A stretch of DNA of 64,000 nucleotides, from the NCBI GenBank assembly GCA_947448745.1, contig CANFOQ010000002.1, forward strand, positions 1 to 64,000. Direction: 5' to 3'. The notes under the pieces were generated by a model, which did not search any database, was not told the origin of the DNA, and saw only the letters and a list, made by a program, of their open reading frames with translations. Source of the DNA: Comamonadaceae bacterium. Its GTDB lineage: Bacteria > Pseudomonadota > Gammaproteobacteria > Burkholderiales > Burkholderiaceae_C. Both the position numbers and the translations under genes were made by a program. Below are positions 44,978 through 56,100 of this stretch, one piece after another. Each line of letters begins with the position of its first letter. The stretch's first letter is position 1.

Positions 44978-45003
44978 GGCCCGACCCCCACAGGAGAAAA
45001 CGC

Positions 45004-45612
45004 ATGAGTGCAATGGATATTCAAGGCTTGGGCATGGTGCCGGTCGTCATCGAAACCAGCGGTCGTGGCGAGCGCGCCTACGACATTTACTCCAGGCTGT
45101 TGCGCGAACGCGTCATTTTCTTGGTCGGTCCGGTCAATGACCACACGGCCAATTTGGTGGTGGCGCAGTTGCTGTTTTTGGAGAGCGAGAACCCCGACAA
45201 GGACATTTCGCTCTACATCAACTCGCCTGGCGGCTCGGTGAGTGCGGGCATGGCCATATACGACACCATGCACTTCATCAAACCCCAGGTGTCCACACTG
45301 TGCACCGGCATGGCCGCCAGCATGGGCGCTTTCTTGTTAGCTGCCGGTGCCAAAGGCAAGCGTTTTTCATTACCCAATTCCAAAGTGATGATCCACCAAC
45401 CTTTGGGTGGCACACAAGGTCAGGCCACTGAAATTGAAATTGCAGCGCGCGAAATTTTGAAAACCCGCGAACGCTTGAACCAAATGTTGGCTGAGAACAC
45501 AGGCCAACCCTTGTCCCGCATCGAGGTGGACACGGAGCGCGATTACTACCTGACGGCCGAAGAAGCCAAGGCTTACGGTCTGGTGGACGATGTAATATCC
45601 AAACGTCCTTGA
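45004..45612 (+). CDS. clpP: ATP-dependent Clp protease proteolytic subunit
   Basis: Tetradecameric serine peptidase, 202 residues. The nucleophile Ser is in [11 protein letters not shown], the His in VMIHQPLGG, and the Asp near the C-terminal [30 protein letters not shown] is the family signature. AGGAG precedes the ATG; the gene is 26 bases after tig and 24 before clpX. Confidence 0.97.
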   Translation: MSAMDIQGLGMVPVVIETSGRGERAYDIYSRLLRERVIFLVGPVNDHTANLVVAQLLFLESENPDKDISLYINSPGGSVSAGMAIYDTMHFIKPQVSTLCTGMAASMGAFLLAAGAKGKRFSLPNSKVMIHQPLGGTQGQATEIEIAAREILKTRERLNQMLAENTGQPLSRIEVDTERDYYLTAEEAKAYGLVDDVISKRP

Positions 45613-45636
45613 TCCTCACACAAAGGTAAGCACGGC

Positions 45637-46899
45637 ATGGCCGACAAAAAAGGAACCACCAGCGAGAAAACGCTGTACTGCTCTTTCTGCGGCAAGAGCC
45701 AGCATGAAGTGAAAAAACTCATCGCTGGTCCCTCCGTCTTCATTTGCGACGAGTGCATCGACCTGTGCAACGACATCATCCGTGATGAACTGCCGGCCAC
45801 CGCACTGCGTGAAGGGCGTGGCGACTTGCCGACGCCCTTGGAAATCAAAAGCAACCTCGACAACTATGTGATTGGCCAGGAACCGGCCAAGCGTGCTTTG
45901 GCCGTGGCGGTCTACAACCACTACAAGCGCTTGCAGCACAAAAAGGACGCCAAAAAAGACGAGGTCGAACTCTCGAAAAGCAATATTTTGCTGATCGGCC
46001 CCACCGGCTCGGGCAAAACCCTGCTGGCGCAAACCTTGGCCCGCATGCTCGATGTGCCTTTCGTCATGTCGGACGCCACCACCCTCACCGAAGCCGGTTA
46101 TGTCGGCGAGGACGTGGAAAACATCATTCAAAAGCTGCTGCAAAACTGCAACTATGAAGTCGAGCGTGCCCAGCGCGGCATCGTCTACATCGACGAGATC
46201 GACAAAATTTCACGCAAGTCCGACAACCCATCCATCACCCGCGATGTATCCGGTGAAGGCGTGCAACAAGCCTTGCTCAAGCTCATCGAAGGCACCATGG
46301 CCAGCGTGCCGCCCCAAGGCGGTCGCAAGCACCCCAATCAAGACTTCTTGCAGGTCGACACCACCAACATCTTGTTCATTTGCGGTGGTGCGTTTGCGGG
46401 CTTGGAAAAAGTCATTGAAAACCGCACCGAACGTTCGGGCATTGGTTTCAGCGCCGTGGTCAAAACCAAGCAAGAGCGCAGCCTCACCGAAATGTTTGGC
46501 CAGGTCGAGCCTGAAGACTTGATCAAGTTTGGCCTGATCCCCGAGTTGGTGGGTCGTTTGCCAGTGGTGGCCACGCTCAGCGAACTCACTGAAGACGCCC
46601 TCATTCAGATCCTGACCGAGCCCAAAAATGCGCTGGTCAAGCAATACGGCAAGTTGTTCGCGATGGAAGGTGTGGAGCTTGAAATTCGCCCCACCGCGCT
46701 CAAAGCCATTGCCAAAAAAGCCTTGGACCGCAAGACCGGTGCCCGTGGTCTGCGCTCCATCCTTGAACAATCGCTGATTGACACCATGTTTGATTTGCCC
46801 AACAGCAGCAATGTGGAGAAAGTGGTGGTGGAAGAGTCCACCATCGACGAAAACAAGCCGCCGTTGCTGGTGTACCGTGAGGCCGCTAAAAAGGCCTGA
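45637..46899 (+). CDS. clpX: ATP-dependent Clp protease ATP-binding subunit ClpX
   Basis: AAA+ unfoldase that feeds ClpP. The 420 residues start with the four-Cys zinc domain ([15 protein letters not shown] ... [10 protein letters not shown]), then Walker [12 protein letters not shown], Walker [10 protein letters not shown], the pore loop GYVGEDVEN, and the IGF-type ClpP-docking loop in [10 protein letters not shown]. An intrinsic terminator follows the stop, so lon is probably expressed from its own promoter or by readthrough. Confidence 0.97.
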   Translation: MADKKGTTSEKTLYCSFCGKSQHEVKKLIAGPSVFICDECIDLCNDIIRDELPATALREGRGDLPTPLEIKSNLDNYVIGQEPAKRALAVAVYNHYKRLQHKKDAKKDEVELSKSNILLIGPTGSGKTLLAQTLARMLDVPFVMSDATTLTEAGYVGEDVENIIQKLLQNCNYEVERAQRGIVYIDEIDKISRKSDNPSITRDVSGEGVQQALLKLIEGTMASVPPQGGRKHPNQDFLQVDTTNILFICGGAFAGLEKVIENRTERSGIGFSAVVKTKQERSLTEMFGQVEPEDLIKFGLIPELVGRLPVVATLSELTEDALIQILTEPKNALVKQYGKLFAMEGVELEIRPTALKAIAKKALDRKTGARGLRSILEQSLIDTMFDLPNSSNVEKVVVEESTIDENKPPLLVYREAAKKA

Positions 46900-46909
46900 T
46901 TCCCTCCCC

Positions 46910-46936
46910 GGGGCGGCTTTAGCTGCCCCTTTTTTT
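46910..46936 (+). terminator. Intrinsic terminator between clpX and lon
   Basis: GGGGCGGC-TTTA-GCTGCCCC followed by seven T residues, eleven bases after the clpX stop and 18 before the lon start. Confidence 0.85.
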
Positions 46937-46953
46937 AGATTGGAAGTTTGACC

Positions 46954-49371
46954 ATGTCTGGACAAACCCCCTTGCCCTCCGAACCCGTGGACCTGCCCTT
47001 GCTGCCCTTGCGCGATGTGGTGGTGTTCCCGCACATGGTGATTCCATTGTTCGTGGGTCGCCCCAAGAGCATCAAGGCGCTGGAAGCAGCCATGAGCGCC
47101 GACCGCAGCATCATGCTGGTGGCGCAAAAGGCCGCGGCCAAGGACGAACCCTTGGTCACCGACATGTTCGAGGTGGGCTGTGTGTCCACCATCTTGCAAA
47201 TGCTCAAATTGCCCGACGGTACTGTGAAGGTGTTGGTCGAGGGCCAGCAACGCGCCACGGTCAATCGCATTGAAGACGGCCCTTCGCACTTCAGTTGCAA
47301 TCTCACCCCCGTCACCTTGCCCGAGTCTGCCGAACAAGACACCGAGGTAGAAGCCTTGCGCCGTGCGGTCATGCAGCAGTTTGACCAGTACGTGAAACTC
47401 AACAAAAAAATTCCGCCTGAAATCCTCACGTCCATTGCCAGCATCGATGACGCTGGCCGCTTGGCCGACACCATCGCAGCGCACCTGCCGCTGAAGCTGG
47501 AAAACAAACAAGCCGTGCTGGACTTGCCAGAGGTCAAAGCACGCTTGGAAAACCTGTTCACGCAGCTTGAACGCGAAGTCGACATCCTGAATGTGGACAA
47601 GCGCATCCGTGGTCGCGTCAAGCGCCAGATGGAAAAAAACCAGCGCGACTTTTATTTGAACGAACAGGTCAAAGCCATCCAAAAAGAACTGGGTGAAGGC
47701 GAAGAGGGCGCGGACATTGAAGAGATCGAGAAGAAGATCAAAGCTGCCCGCATGTCGCCCGAGGCGCGTAAAAAGACCGAAGGCGAGTTGAAAAAACTCA
47801 AGCTCATGTCGCCCATGTCGGCCGAGGCCACTGTGGTGCGCAACTACATCGACGTCATGGTGAATTTGCCTTGGAGCAAAAAAACCAAAATCAAGCACGA
47901 CCTGATGAATGCCGAAGCGGTGTTGAACGAAGACCACTTTGGTTTGGAAAAAGTCAAAGACCGCATCCTGGAATATTTGGCGGTGCAGCAACGCGTCGAC
48001 AAAGTGAAAGCGCCCATCCTGTGTTTGGTTGGCCCTCCTGGCGTGGGCAAAACCTCTTTGGGTCAGTCCATCGCCAAAGCCACCGGCCGCAAGTACGTGC
48101 GCATGGCCTTGGGTGGCATGCGTGACGAGGCTGAAATCCGTGGGCATCGCCGCACCTACATCGGCGCCTTGCCCGGCAAGGTGCTGCAAAACCTCACCAA
48201 GGTGAACACCCGCAACCCGCTGTTCTTGCTCGACGAGATCGACAAGCTTGGCGCGGACTTCCGTGGCGACCCTTCCAGTGCGTTGCTTGAGGTGCTCGAC
48301 CCGGAACAAAACAACACCTTCAACGACCACTACGCCGAGGTGGACTTCGATTTGAGCGACGTCATGTTTGTGGCCACCTCCAATTCGATGAACATCCCGC
48401 CTGCGCTGCTCGATCGCATGGAAGTGATTCGTTTGTCCGGTTACACCGAAGACGAAAAAATCAACATCGCCTTGCGCTACCTCATCCCCAAGCAGTTGAA
48501 GAACAACGGCATCAAGGAAGAAGAGTTGCTGATTGAAGAATCTGCGGTGCGCGACATCGTGCGCTACTACACCCGCGAAGCAGGTGTGCGTTCCTTGGAA
48601 CGTGAGATTTCCAAAATCTGCCGCAAGGTGGTCAAGGCCTTGTTGCTGAAATCGCTCACGCCCTTGGTGAAGGTGAACGCCGAGAACTTGAACGACTATT
48701 TAAGCGTTCGCAAATACACCTATGGCCGCGCCGAGCAAGAAAACCAAATCGGTCAGGTGGTGGGTTTGGCCTGGACCGAGGTGGGCGGCGACTTGCTCAC
48801 CATCGAAGCCGCGCTCATGCCAGGCAAGGGCAACATCATCCGCACCGGTTCTTTGGGTGACGTGATGAAAGAGTCGGTGGAAGCTGCCCGCACCGTGGTG
48901 CGCAGCCGCGCCCATTCGCTGGGCATCAAGGCTGAAACCTTCGAGAAGAGCGACATCCACATCCACGTGCCAGACGGTGCCACGCCCAAAGACGGCCCCA
49001 GCGCCGGTGCTGCCATGACCCTGGCCATGGTGTCGGCGCTTACCGGCATTGCGGTGCGCAGCGACGTCGCCATGACGGGTGAAATCACCTTGCGTGGCGA
49101 AGTCACGGCCATCGGCGGCTTGAAAGAAAAGCTGCTGGCGGCACTGCGCGGCGGCATCAAAACCGTGCTCATCCCGGAAGAGAACATCAAGGACTTGCAA
49201 GAGATTCCAGACAATGTGAAACAGAATTTGGAAATCGTGCCGGTGCGTTGGCTCGACAAGGTATTGGAAATTTCCTTGGTGCGCATGCCCACACCCTTGC
49301 CGGATGAAGAACCGGTGGTGGCAGCGCCTGCCAAAGCAGATATTCCAGCAGCGGCATCTGTGAAACATTGA
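46954..49371 (+). CDS. lon: ATP-dependent protease Lon
   Basis: Homo-oligomeric AAA+ serine protease of 805 residues that removes damaged and regulatory proteins. It has the N-terminal LAN domain ([19 protein letters not shown]), a coiled-coil linker, Walker [12 protein letters not shown], Walker [12 protein letters not shown], and the protease domain with the catalytic Ser in [11 protein letters not shown] and Lys further on. The ATG at 46954 is used; a TTG at 46948 is less likely. A short Ala/Pro-rich tail ends the protein. No heat-shock promoter could be defined in the short space after the clpX terminator. Confidence 0.96.
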   Translation: MSGQTPLPSEPVDLPLLPLRDVVVFPHMVIPLFVGRPKSIKALEAAMSADRSIMLVAQKAAAKDEPLVTDMFEVGCVSTILQMLKLPDGTVKVLVEGQQRATVNRIEDGPSHFSCNLTPVTLPESAEQDTEVEALRRAVMQQFDQYVKLNKKIPPEILTSIASIDDAGRLADTIAAHLPLKLENKQAVLDLPEVKARLENLFTQLEREVDILNVDKRIRGRVKRQMEKNQRDFYLNEQVKAIQKELGEGEEGADIEEIEKKIKAARMSPEARKKTEGELKKLKLMSPMSAEATVVRNYIDVMVNLPWSKKTKIKHDLMNAEAVLNEDHFGLEKVKDRILEYLAVQQRVDKVKAPILCLVGPPGVGKTSLGQSIAKATGRKYVRMALGGMRDEAEIRGHRRTYIGALPGKVLQNLTKVNTRNPLFLLDEIDKLGADFRGDPSSALLEVLDPEQNNTFNDHYAEVDFDLSDVMFVATSNSMNIPPALLDRMEVIRLSGYTEDEKINIALRYLIPKQLKNNGIKEEELLIEESAVRDIVRYYTREAGVRSLEREISKICRKVVKALLLKSLTPLVKVNAENLNDYLSVRKYTYGRAEQENQIGQVVGLAWTEVGGDLLTIEAALMPGKGNIIRTGSLGDVMKESVEAARTVVRSRAHSLGIKAETFEKSDIHIHVPDGATPKDGPSAGAAMTLAMVSALTGIAVRSDVAMTGEITLRGEVTAIGGLKEKLLAALRGGIKTVLIPEENIKDLQEIPDNVKQNLEIVPVRWLDKVLEISLVRMPTPLPDEEPVVAAPAKADIPAAASVKH

Positions 49372-49405
49372 AAGCAGGTCAGCGCAAAGTGGGTCGTTTT
49401 TAGGC

Positions 49406-49411
49406 TATACT
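49406..49411 (+). promoter_or_regulatory. -10 box of the tRNA-Gly/tRNA-Cys transcript
   Basis: TATACT lies 12 bases before tRNA-Gly, followed by a GC-rich discriminator (TTTGCGGC) as expected for stable-RNA promoters. The -35 is not clear. Confidence 0.5.
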
Positions 49412-49422
49412 TTGCGGCTTCT

Positions 49423-49498
49423 GCGGGAGTAGCTCAGTTGGTAGAGCGCAACCTTGCCAAGGTTGAGGTCGCGAGTTCGAGCCTCGTCTCCCGCTCCA
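49423..49498 (+). tRNA. tRNA-Gly(GCC)
   Basis: Acceptor GCGGGAG pairs with CTCCCGC and CCA is encoded. The anticodon stem CAACC/GGTTG closes the loop TTGCCAA, giving GCC. D arm AGCTCAGTTGGTAGAGC and T loop TTCGAGC are standard. Confidence 0.97.
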
Positions 49499-49502
49499 AT
49501 TT

Positions 49503-49530
49503 AAAAAGGGAAGCTATGCTTCCCTTTTTT
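49503..49530 (+). terminator. Hairpin with T-run between tRNA-Gly and tRNA-Cys
   Basis: AAAGGGAAGC-TAT-GCTTCCCTTT with a trailing T-run sits in the 40-base spacer between the two tRNAs. It looks like an intrinsic terminator, though in a tRNA operon it may also be a processing signal. Confidence 0.6.
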
Positions 49531-49538
49531 CTCTTAAC

Positions 49539-49612
49539 GGCGTGGTAGCAAAGCGGTTATGCACCGGATTGCAAATCCGTGTAGGTCGGTTCGACTCCGG
49601 CCCACGCCTCCA
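49539..49612 (+). tRNA. tRNA-Cys(GCA), integration target
   Basis: Acceptor GGCGTGG pairs with CCACGCC and CCA is encoded. Stem CGGAT/ATCCG closes a loop with anticodon GCA. The D loop is short, as usual for tRNA-Cys. The last 48 bases are repeated exactly at 63077-63124, showing that an integrative element entered here while leaving the gene intact. Confidence 0.97.
49565..49612 (+). repeat. attL: 48-bp direct repeat (tRNA-Cys 3' end)
   Basis: Runs from the anticodon stem of tRNA-Cys to its encoded CCA and is identical over 48 bases to 63077-63124. It is the left attachment site, within the functional tRNA gene. Confidence 0.93.
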
Positions 49613-49670
49613 TATCAGATATACCTTAAAAGAGTAGTAACTGCTAACTTAATACGAGCCAGCTACTTTG

Positions 49671-49689
49671 TGTAGCCACCATGTAGCCA
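49671..49689 (+). promoter_or_regulatory. Left paired TGTAGCCA motif, candidate integrase arm site
   Basis: TGTAGCCA-CCA-TGTAGCCA, identical over 19 bases to 62930-62948 at the opposite end of the element. Paired short direct repeats near both att sites are what arm-type sites of tyrosine recombinases look like. Confidence 0.55.
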
Positions 49690-49902
49690 TAGGGGTATTT
49701 ATTTTTTTATAGAGGTTCATTTTTTGAATTGCTAGGGCAATCGTTTTTAAAAAGAATAAGCTACTAACTTCAAGCACTGCGTTACTTTGGCGAACCGCTC
49801 CCGCCTGCCGATCGATGAAATAGAGCCTTGTCGCGCTTTGTAATTTATTACACACCATTAGTCATATCAATAGTTGATGGCTTACGGCACTTGTTTTGTC
49901 TT

Positions 49903-49926
49903 AAACAAACAAACAAACAAACAAAC
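49903..49926 (+). repeat. (AAAC)6 tetranucleotide tract
   Basis: Six perfect AAAC units followed by AAAG, 229 bases upstream of the adhesin ATG. Such tracts change length by slipped-strand mispairing and can tune promoter activity. Confidence 0.9.
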
Positions 49927-50035
49927 AAAGCAAATCTTTGAATGTGAATAGACACTTTTGATTATTTTAATATTATTAGCATTTAACAATCCATTTATTG
50001 ATATAAATGGTATATAAGTAGCAATATTTAAACTA

Positions 50036-50073
50036 TTGCAAGCTTTTGCAAGGTTATAGAAGATTCTTGCAAG
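50036..50073 (+). promoter_or_regulatory. Three phased TTGCAAG direct repeats before the adhesin gene
   Basis: TTGCAAG starts at 50036, 50046 and 50067, i.e. spaced 10 and 21 bases, one and two helical turns, placing all three on the same DNA face. This suggests binding sites for an activator or repressor, or a curved segment. Confidence 0.5.
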
Positions 50074-50155
50074 TTTTGTAAATTTAACAAGTTAATATGA
50101 AGTGTTATCCCGCTTTTATCGGGAGCCAACCAACCTGTTTTCACCGGGGACTACC

Positions 50156-53100
50156 ATGGCCACTTCTTCTTCTAAACCAACGATTTCTGCACAGACTGGT
50201 AGCCTTATCGAGGACACCAATTCGTCGACGGCTTCAATCCAACTTGGTGCATCCTCTGGTTCTTTGGGTTTCGATGATGTAGCTTTGATGGCCGGTGGTT
50301 GGCTTCGGGTGGGCACAAGCACCAGCTACACACACGTTGGTCTTTATGGACTCGCGACACTGGATACGCTGACAGGCAAGATCACCTATGCCTTGGACAA
50401 CAGCTTGTTGGCAACAAACAAGCTGGCTGGCGGTGCGGCCGCTAAAGACACGTTCACAGTGCCAGACACCATTGCGGGCGTGAAATTTTCGACAGCGGTG
50501 ACCTTCAACATCAAGGGAACCAACGATGCGGCTGTGATTGAGGGAAACAACACGGCCACGATCACAGAGACCAATGCGATCCAGTCCGCTTCTGGAACCC
50601 TTTCGGTTTCTGATGTGGATAGTGCAGAGAAGTTTGTCGCCCAATCGAATGTAAATGGCAGTGCAGGCTTTGGTAAGTTCACGATCAACACGGCGGGTGT
50701 ATGGACGTACACCATGAACACCGCCCACGATGAATTCAAGGCTGGAACGATCTACAAGGACTCTGTGACTGTCAAGGCTGCTGACGGCACTTCTCAAGTC
50801 ATTACCGTGAACATTGTGGGTACAGATGATGCGCTTGTGTTTGGAGGAGTCACCACGGCCAGTTTGACTGAAACCAATGCGGTTTTGAAGGCTTCTGGCA
50901 CGATGACAGCAGTGGATGCAGATGCGCCTGTGAGCATCTTGGCGCAAACAAATGTGGCTGGCGACCACGGGTATGGCGTCTTTAGCATCGCTACCAACGG
51001 CAAGTGGACTTACACCGCCAACACCGCGCACAACGAATTCCAAGCGGGTACGAATTACACGGACAGCTTTACCGTGACTACCTCTGATGGGTCAAGCAAG
51101 GTGGTGACGGTCAACATCGCTGGCACAAATGACGCTGCTGTGATCACGGGGACAACAACGGGCACTGTGAATGAGGCTGGTGGCATCAATAACGCTATTG
51201 TCGGTTCTCCATTCGCCACTGGCGCTTTGACCGACACCGATGTGGACGGAACAAACAACAAGTTCATTGAAGTGGCATCCGCCAAGGCGTCCTTGTACGG
51301 TAGCTTCACCATGACTTCGGCTGGTGTCTGGAACTACACCCTCGATAACAACAACGCCACAGTGCAAGCACTGGCGGTAGGTAAGACCTTGAGCGACACG
51401 TTCACGGTGAATGCTGAGGACGGCACAGCAAAGTCAATCACAGTCACCATCAAGGGAGCGGATGATGCGGCTGTTATCACTGGAACCAATACGGCGGCCC
51501 TAACAGAGACCAATTTGGCTCAAACTACGACCGGCCAGTTGAAATCAACGGACGTTGACAGCGCAACAGCTTCGGCGTTTGTTGCACAAAACAATGTGGC
51601 GGGTGATCATGGGTACGGCAAGTTCACGGTGGACACCACTGGCAAATGGACTTACGCCATGAACACCGCCCACGATGAGTTCCAAGGTGGTCAAAGCTAC
51701 AGCGATAGCTTCACAGTCAAGACTGCTGATGGCGCTTCTAAACTCGTCACTGTGACCATGCTCGGCACAAACGATGCCGCAATCATTACTGGCACAAGTG
51801 AATTAAACCTTACTGAAACCAACCAAGCGTTAACCACAACTGGAATGCTCACCTCAACCGATGTTGACGGTACGGCAAACAGGTTTATGCCTGAAACAGT
51901 GATTGGTAATTACGGCACTTTGACAGTTCTTGAAAATGGTGCGTGGTCATATACAACAGACAGTGCGCATGATGAGTTTATAGAGGGACAAGTATATAAA
52001 GATATCCTAAAAATACATTCTGCTGACGGCACTGAAAAGCTCATCACAGTCAATATCACAGGAACCAATGATGCAGCAATCATCATAGGCCCCAAAGAAA
52101 TTCATCTCACGGAAACCGACGATATTCTGTCTACGAGTGGCCAACTTATTGCAATTGATCCCGATGGACCAGAGCATCCATTTATTTCACAAACAATACA
52201 AGGCGACTTCGGTAGTTTCACTATCAATGCTGATGGCCAGTGGGTATATAAAACCAACAGTGCACATAATGAATTTGCTGTTGGCAGTGTATACACCGAC
52301 CCCTTTGTGGTTCGCACTGTTGATGGAGTCACTGAACATATTGTCATCAATATAGATGGCACGAATGACGCGCCGATTATTCGCTTAGAGGGTGGCGACA
52401 ATTTCTATTTTGATGACCATACCGTTTCGACGTTTGATCTTCGTCAAATGGATAGATTGAGCATCACAGATCCTGAAGGCGACGCGCTTACGTATTCTTT
52501 TGCTGGTCAGCCAGCACCTGGCTTCACACTCAATCCCGATGGGACTGGAACCGTTGATACAAGGACATACAACTACCTTGCTGAGGGCGAGGTGTTAAAT
52601 ATTCCCGCGGCACTTATCGCGAGAGATGTGCACGGCGCAGAGGCCTCCCAAGGTGTTAATGCAGTCATCATAGGCACAAATGATGTAGCGACCATCACAA
52701 CCTCTCGAGCATTGCACGCAAGCGATATCACTGATCCGTTGCATCAGTTTTACAACGCGACTAACGGTCACATCTACGAGATAAACACCACGCCGCTGTC
52801 GTGGAACGATGCAATGCACGCTGCAGACGCTAAAACAATTGCTGGCGTGCACGGTTATTTGGCCACGATCACCAGCCAATCCGAACAAAACTTTGTTTGG
52901 TCAAGCTTCAATTCAGTGCTTTACAAAAAGGCTGACGCATGGCTGGGAGGCTCTGATGCTGTTATTGAAGGTGATTGGAGATGGGCTACAGGCCCAGAGG
53001 TTGGTACACAATTTTGGCAAGGCGGCAACTATGGCTCAGGCCATCCAGTTGATGGCAACTATGTGAACTGGTACTACTACGAGCCTGACAATTGGTCTGG

Positions 53101-56100
53101 CTTCCAGAACTGGGGCATAGCGGATGAAGCGGTATTGAACAGCGAAGGGTATTGGGGTGATGCTGAGGGATTCCACACCATCAACTCGATCGTTGAGTAT
53201 TCCGCGCCAGTCACAGGTGGTGGAACGACATTTGAATTGATTGAAACTGACTCTGCTGCAAGCCTTAGCACCTCTGGCAAGTTCTACGTATCTGATGCTG
53301 ATCACGATCAAGCGCACACCATCGCCAAAACGGTGGGTGGCACTTATGGCACTTTCACCATCGACAGTGATGGCTCTTGGACATACACGGCAAGTTCTGC
53401 TCACAATGAGTTGTCAGTTGGACAGCGCGTTAACGACACATTTGATGTCAGCAGTGTGGACGGCACAGCCACTGCGCAAGTTGTAATCAACATCACAGGC
53501 ACGAATGACGCGCCGATTATTCGCTTAGAGGGTGGCGACAATTTCTATTTTGATGACCATACCGTTTCGATTTTTGACGTTCGTCAAATGGATAGATTGA
53601 GCATCACAGATCCTGAAGGCGACGCGCTCACGTATTCATTTGCTGGTCAGCCAGCACCTGGCTTCACACTCAATCCCGATGGGACTGGAACCATTGATAC
53701 ACGGGCATACAACTACCTTGCTGAGGGCGAGGTGTTAAATATTCCCGCGGCACTTATCGTGAGAGATGTGCACGGCGCAGAGGCCTCCCAAGGTGTTAAC
53801 GCAGTCATCGTAGGCACAAACGATGCGGCAATCATTACTGGTACTAGCTCAGGCAATGTGAATGAGGACAGTTCAACGGTCGCCAGCGGTACATTGAGCA
53901 TTGTTGATACTGACACAGGCGAGTCTGTCTTTGCGTCACCCACCACTGTGGGTTTGACAGGCACTTATGGTGCATTTACTTTTAATGCAACTTCAGGTGC
54001 ATGGACTTACGCCGTGGATAACTCGAAGACTGCTGTGCAGGCACTGGCGTCGGGTTCTACCGTCACGGACACGCTGACTGTTTATTCCTACGACGGCACT
54101 ACTTCAAAAGCCATCAATGCAACGGTTACTGGTGTGAACGATGCGGCAGTGATCACAAACCACCTCACTAATTTTACTAATTTAACTGAAATAAAGGCCA
54201 ACACTTTCACTATAGGTGATCAGACAAATCCAGATTTAACAGCATTATCAGATGGTGGCTGGGTAATGACTTGGGAATCAATAGGAATAGACGCTTCGGA
54301 CTCGGGCGTATACCAGCAACGCTTCACAAGTCTCGGTGAACCTATTGGGGATCAAATAAAGGTTAACACTTACACAATGTCTTCGTCCATAGCTTTTAGA
54401 CCTGAGGTGACAGGTTTATCTGATGGCGGCTGGGTGGTTACTTGGCAGTCAAAAGGACAAGACGGTTCAGGGTATGGGGTGTATCAACAACGATTTACAA
54501 GTGATGGAGTCGCATATGGAAACGAGTTACAAGTTAATAGTTACACGTCTGGAGATCAATACGGTCCATCAATAACTGGACTTTCTGATGGTGGGTGGGT
54601 AATAACATGGCATTCTGATGTGCAAGACGGTTCAGGTTATGGAGTTTTTCAGCAGCGATTCACAAGTTCGGGAACTGCATCGGGTAATGAAGTGCAAGTT
54701 AATACTCATACGCCTGCGCCCCAAGGGTCTTCAGCTGTTACAGCACTAAGTGACGGTGGATGGGTTGTCACATGGGAGTCAGAATATCAAGATGGCTCTA
54801 GTTTCGGAATTTATCAACAAAAATACAGTATTACAGGCTTAACCGATGGAGCTGAATCTAGAGTAAATACAACTACTCTTGGCTGTCAAGCAACCCCTTC
54901 TGTAACTGCCTTATCTGATGGTGGTTGGGTTGTGACTTGGCGCTCTGAAGGTCAAGACGGTTCCGGCTGGGGTGTTTATCAACAACGATATTCAAATGCA
55001 GGAGTGTCAATAGGCGAAGAGTTAAAAGTTAATACCTTCTTAATCAATGATCAACTCTATCCATCAGTATCAAGCTTATCAGATGGTGGTTGGGTTGTGA
55101 CTTGGCAATCAAATGGGCAAGATGGTTCAGCAAGTGGGATATACCAGAAACGATATACAAGTACTGGCGAAACCAATGGGGCTGAATTAAAGGTCAACAC
55201 ATACACATCAGATGAGCAAATAAATCCAAGTTTGACGGGGTTGTCTGATGGTGGCTGGGTAGTGACTTGGCAATCAAATGGGCAAGACGGATCTGGCTTT
55301 GGTATCTATCAGCAAAGATTTAATTCTGATGGCTTTGCAATTGAATACGATACTTCTACAAGCTCGAATGTGATGCTATTTGAGACAAATTATGTTTTGA
55401 CTGCCAGCGGCATGCTGACCTCAACAGATGTTGACGGAATAGCAAATGCGTTCAAAGCAGAAAAAGTAGTTGGAACTTATGGCAGCTTGGCTATGGACGC
55501 TAGTGGAGCGTGGACTTACACGGCGTCTTCGGCACAAAACCAATTAAGTGCAGGAGCTACGGCGACGGATACGTTTACCATTCATGCAGCGGACTCAACT
55601 GCAAGCTCTATCACGGTTGTTATCACGGGTATGAACGACTTGGCTACGGTGAGTTCTGCAACAACGGCAGTCAGCGAAGGCAACACGGCTGCTGAACTCA
55701 ACGCAAGCGGCAAGTTAACAATTTCAGATGCGGATGAAGGACAAGCTGTGGTGGTAGCAAAAGACTTTGCTGGTACTTACGGTACTTTCCACGTTGCAGA
55801 GGATGGAAGCTGGACATATAAGGGTAATGGACCGCATGACGAGTTGACTGATGGGCAAAGTGTTAGCGACAGCATAGTTGTGACAAGTAATGACGGCACG
55901 GGTAATGGAGTTATTACTGTCAACATCATAGGTACAAGCGATTTCATCTCTTATAATTCCAATACTATAGCTATAGAAGATCAACTTCCAATTAGCCAAA
56001 ATATTAATTTAAATAACCCCTATCCTGGTTATTTTTATAAATCAATTGATTTGATAACAGATGCCGGCTGGAAAAGCTATGGCGGTATTAGTATGGCTGG

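Larger units (their letters stand above)
49613..50155 (+). other. AT-rich non-coding region upstream of the adhesin
   Basis: No credible gene in 543 bases. It contains a paired TGTAGCCA motif (49671-49689), an (AAAC)6 tract (49903-49926), three phased TTGCAAG repeats (50036-50073) and, by the adhesin start, GGGGA at 50146-50150 as ribosome site. A 69-codon minus-strand frame at 49649-49858 has no coding character. Several AT-rich hexamers could be promoters, and none stands out. Confidence 0.7.

Noticed and set aside
46210-48330. Minus-strand ORF of 706 codons
   Set aside because: Antisense of clpX and lon, both strongly conserved; no protein family pattern in the shadow frame.
49649-49858. 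Minus-strand 69-codon ORF in the element's left spacer
   Set aside because: No ribosome site, odd composition, and it covers the candidate integrase arm motif; more likely non-coding.
50156-50540. LapA-type N-terminal retention module in the adhesin
   Set aside because: The typical start sequence and the di-alanine cleavage region of LapA-like proteins are not seen.
54191-55350. CRISPR-like or tandem DNA repeat
   Set aside because: The repetition is at the protein level (54 residues) in an open frame; the DNA repeats are diverged and there are no spacers.
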